Of a stretch of 64,000 nucleotides of DNA, positions 63,658 through 64,000 are shown one piece after another; position 1 is the stretch's first letter; each line of letters opens with the position of its first letter. Origin of the DNA: Hippasteria phrygiana. Lineage: Eukaryota > Echinodermata > Asteroidea > Valvatida > Goniasteridae. Position numbers and translations under genes: made by a program. The notes under the pieces were generated by a model, which saw only the letters and a program-made list of their open reading frames with translations, was not told the origin of the DNA and ran no database searches. The DNA is taken from NCBI GenBank assembly GCA_037893225.1, contig JAZGUH010000760.1:597456-661455 (forward strand), read 5' to 3'.

Positions 63658-64000
63658 AACCTGAGCTACGTGCTGAGCAAAAAGAATGAACTAGCCAATG
63701 AAAGCGCATACTCTGTTCACGTGGGGCGTAATACATGCAGCATTTATACATGTACATGTATTACGTGTTTGAGTCAATGGGATGGAACTTTTGGTTCAGG
63801 GCCTTGGCCAACGGATTTTTTTATTTTTGGTTGAACTTTGTGTTCGTTTTCTAGTAGCCAAGACCAGAGACGAATTTTTGAAACTCCCGTTCTCTGGGAA
63901 TGACGTAGGCCTACACAATTGGCCCGCGGACGTGTATTGACGAGGCCACGAACCTAACCCACTATCATCTTGCAGAAACAGTGGCCAGAACTGATTCTCT
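63658..64000. other. No gene seen to window end
   Basis: It contains a short TACATGTACATGTA tract near 63747-63760; no coding, RNA or closed element was recognised. Confidence 0.35.

Overview
The window looks like about 64 kb of an AT-rich, repeat-laden marine invertebrate deuterostome genome. An echinoderm is my best guess, but it is inference. The grounds are short exons in long repeat-filled introns, palindromic ACATGT tracts, recurrent AGGCCTA words, a Spec3-family gene fragment and many small inverted-repeat transposons. No bacterial, organellar or viral gene set is visible. Only two host genes can be supported; the rest is transposon-derived or unrecognised.

Region by region. 1-1.85 kb is a non-autonomous element with ~75-bp inverted ends. 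2.53-4.6 kb is a 5'-truncated Penelope-like retroelement on the minus strand with an intact reverse transcriptase plus GIY-YIG reading frame. 4.66-14.2 kb is a run of nested DNA-transposon remnants. 14.73-40.05 kb is the main gene, a plus-strand hnRNP L orthologue assembled here from 15 exons (537 codons plus stop). It has four RRMs and a glycine/proline-rich linker; the first coding exon was not found. 40-50 kb holds the 3' flank and more miniature elements. 50.29-53.89 kb holds the last two exons of a minus-strand Spec3/Stum-family gene whose 5' exons are not visible, so it lies tail-to-tail with hnRNP L. 54-64 kb is SINE copies, miniature elements, a ~0.4-0.8 kb inverted pair carrying a GC-rich 12-bp minisatellite, and fold-back repeats.

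The most notable signal is in the hnRNP L gene. Thirteen junctions pair as GT-AG introns or ordinary exon joins, but introns 5 and 11 have no usable GT-AG boundaries. Both instead start ATATCCTT and end AC with a CCTTAAC branch-site motif 12-13 nt upstream, the signature of minor-spliceosome (U12) AT-AC introns. Using those boundaries restores the RRM2 and RRM4 reading frames exactly. A pre-mRNA-binding splicing regulator would thus itself depend on the minor spliceosome at two places.

The second theme is the density of small transposons. More than a dozen elements have TTAA at their borders, most of the piggyBac-like form TTAA-CCC...GGG-TTAA, several with a telomere-like CCCTAAC end. Others show 3-bp (TTA, TTT, TAT), 6-bp or 8-bp target duplications. 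Several are nested with enough precision to reconstruct the insertion order. Boundaries of most repeats come from reading inverted ends and flanking duplications by eye; no database comparison was possible.
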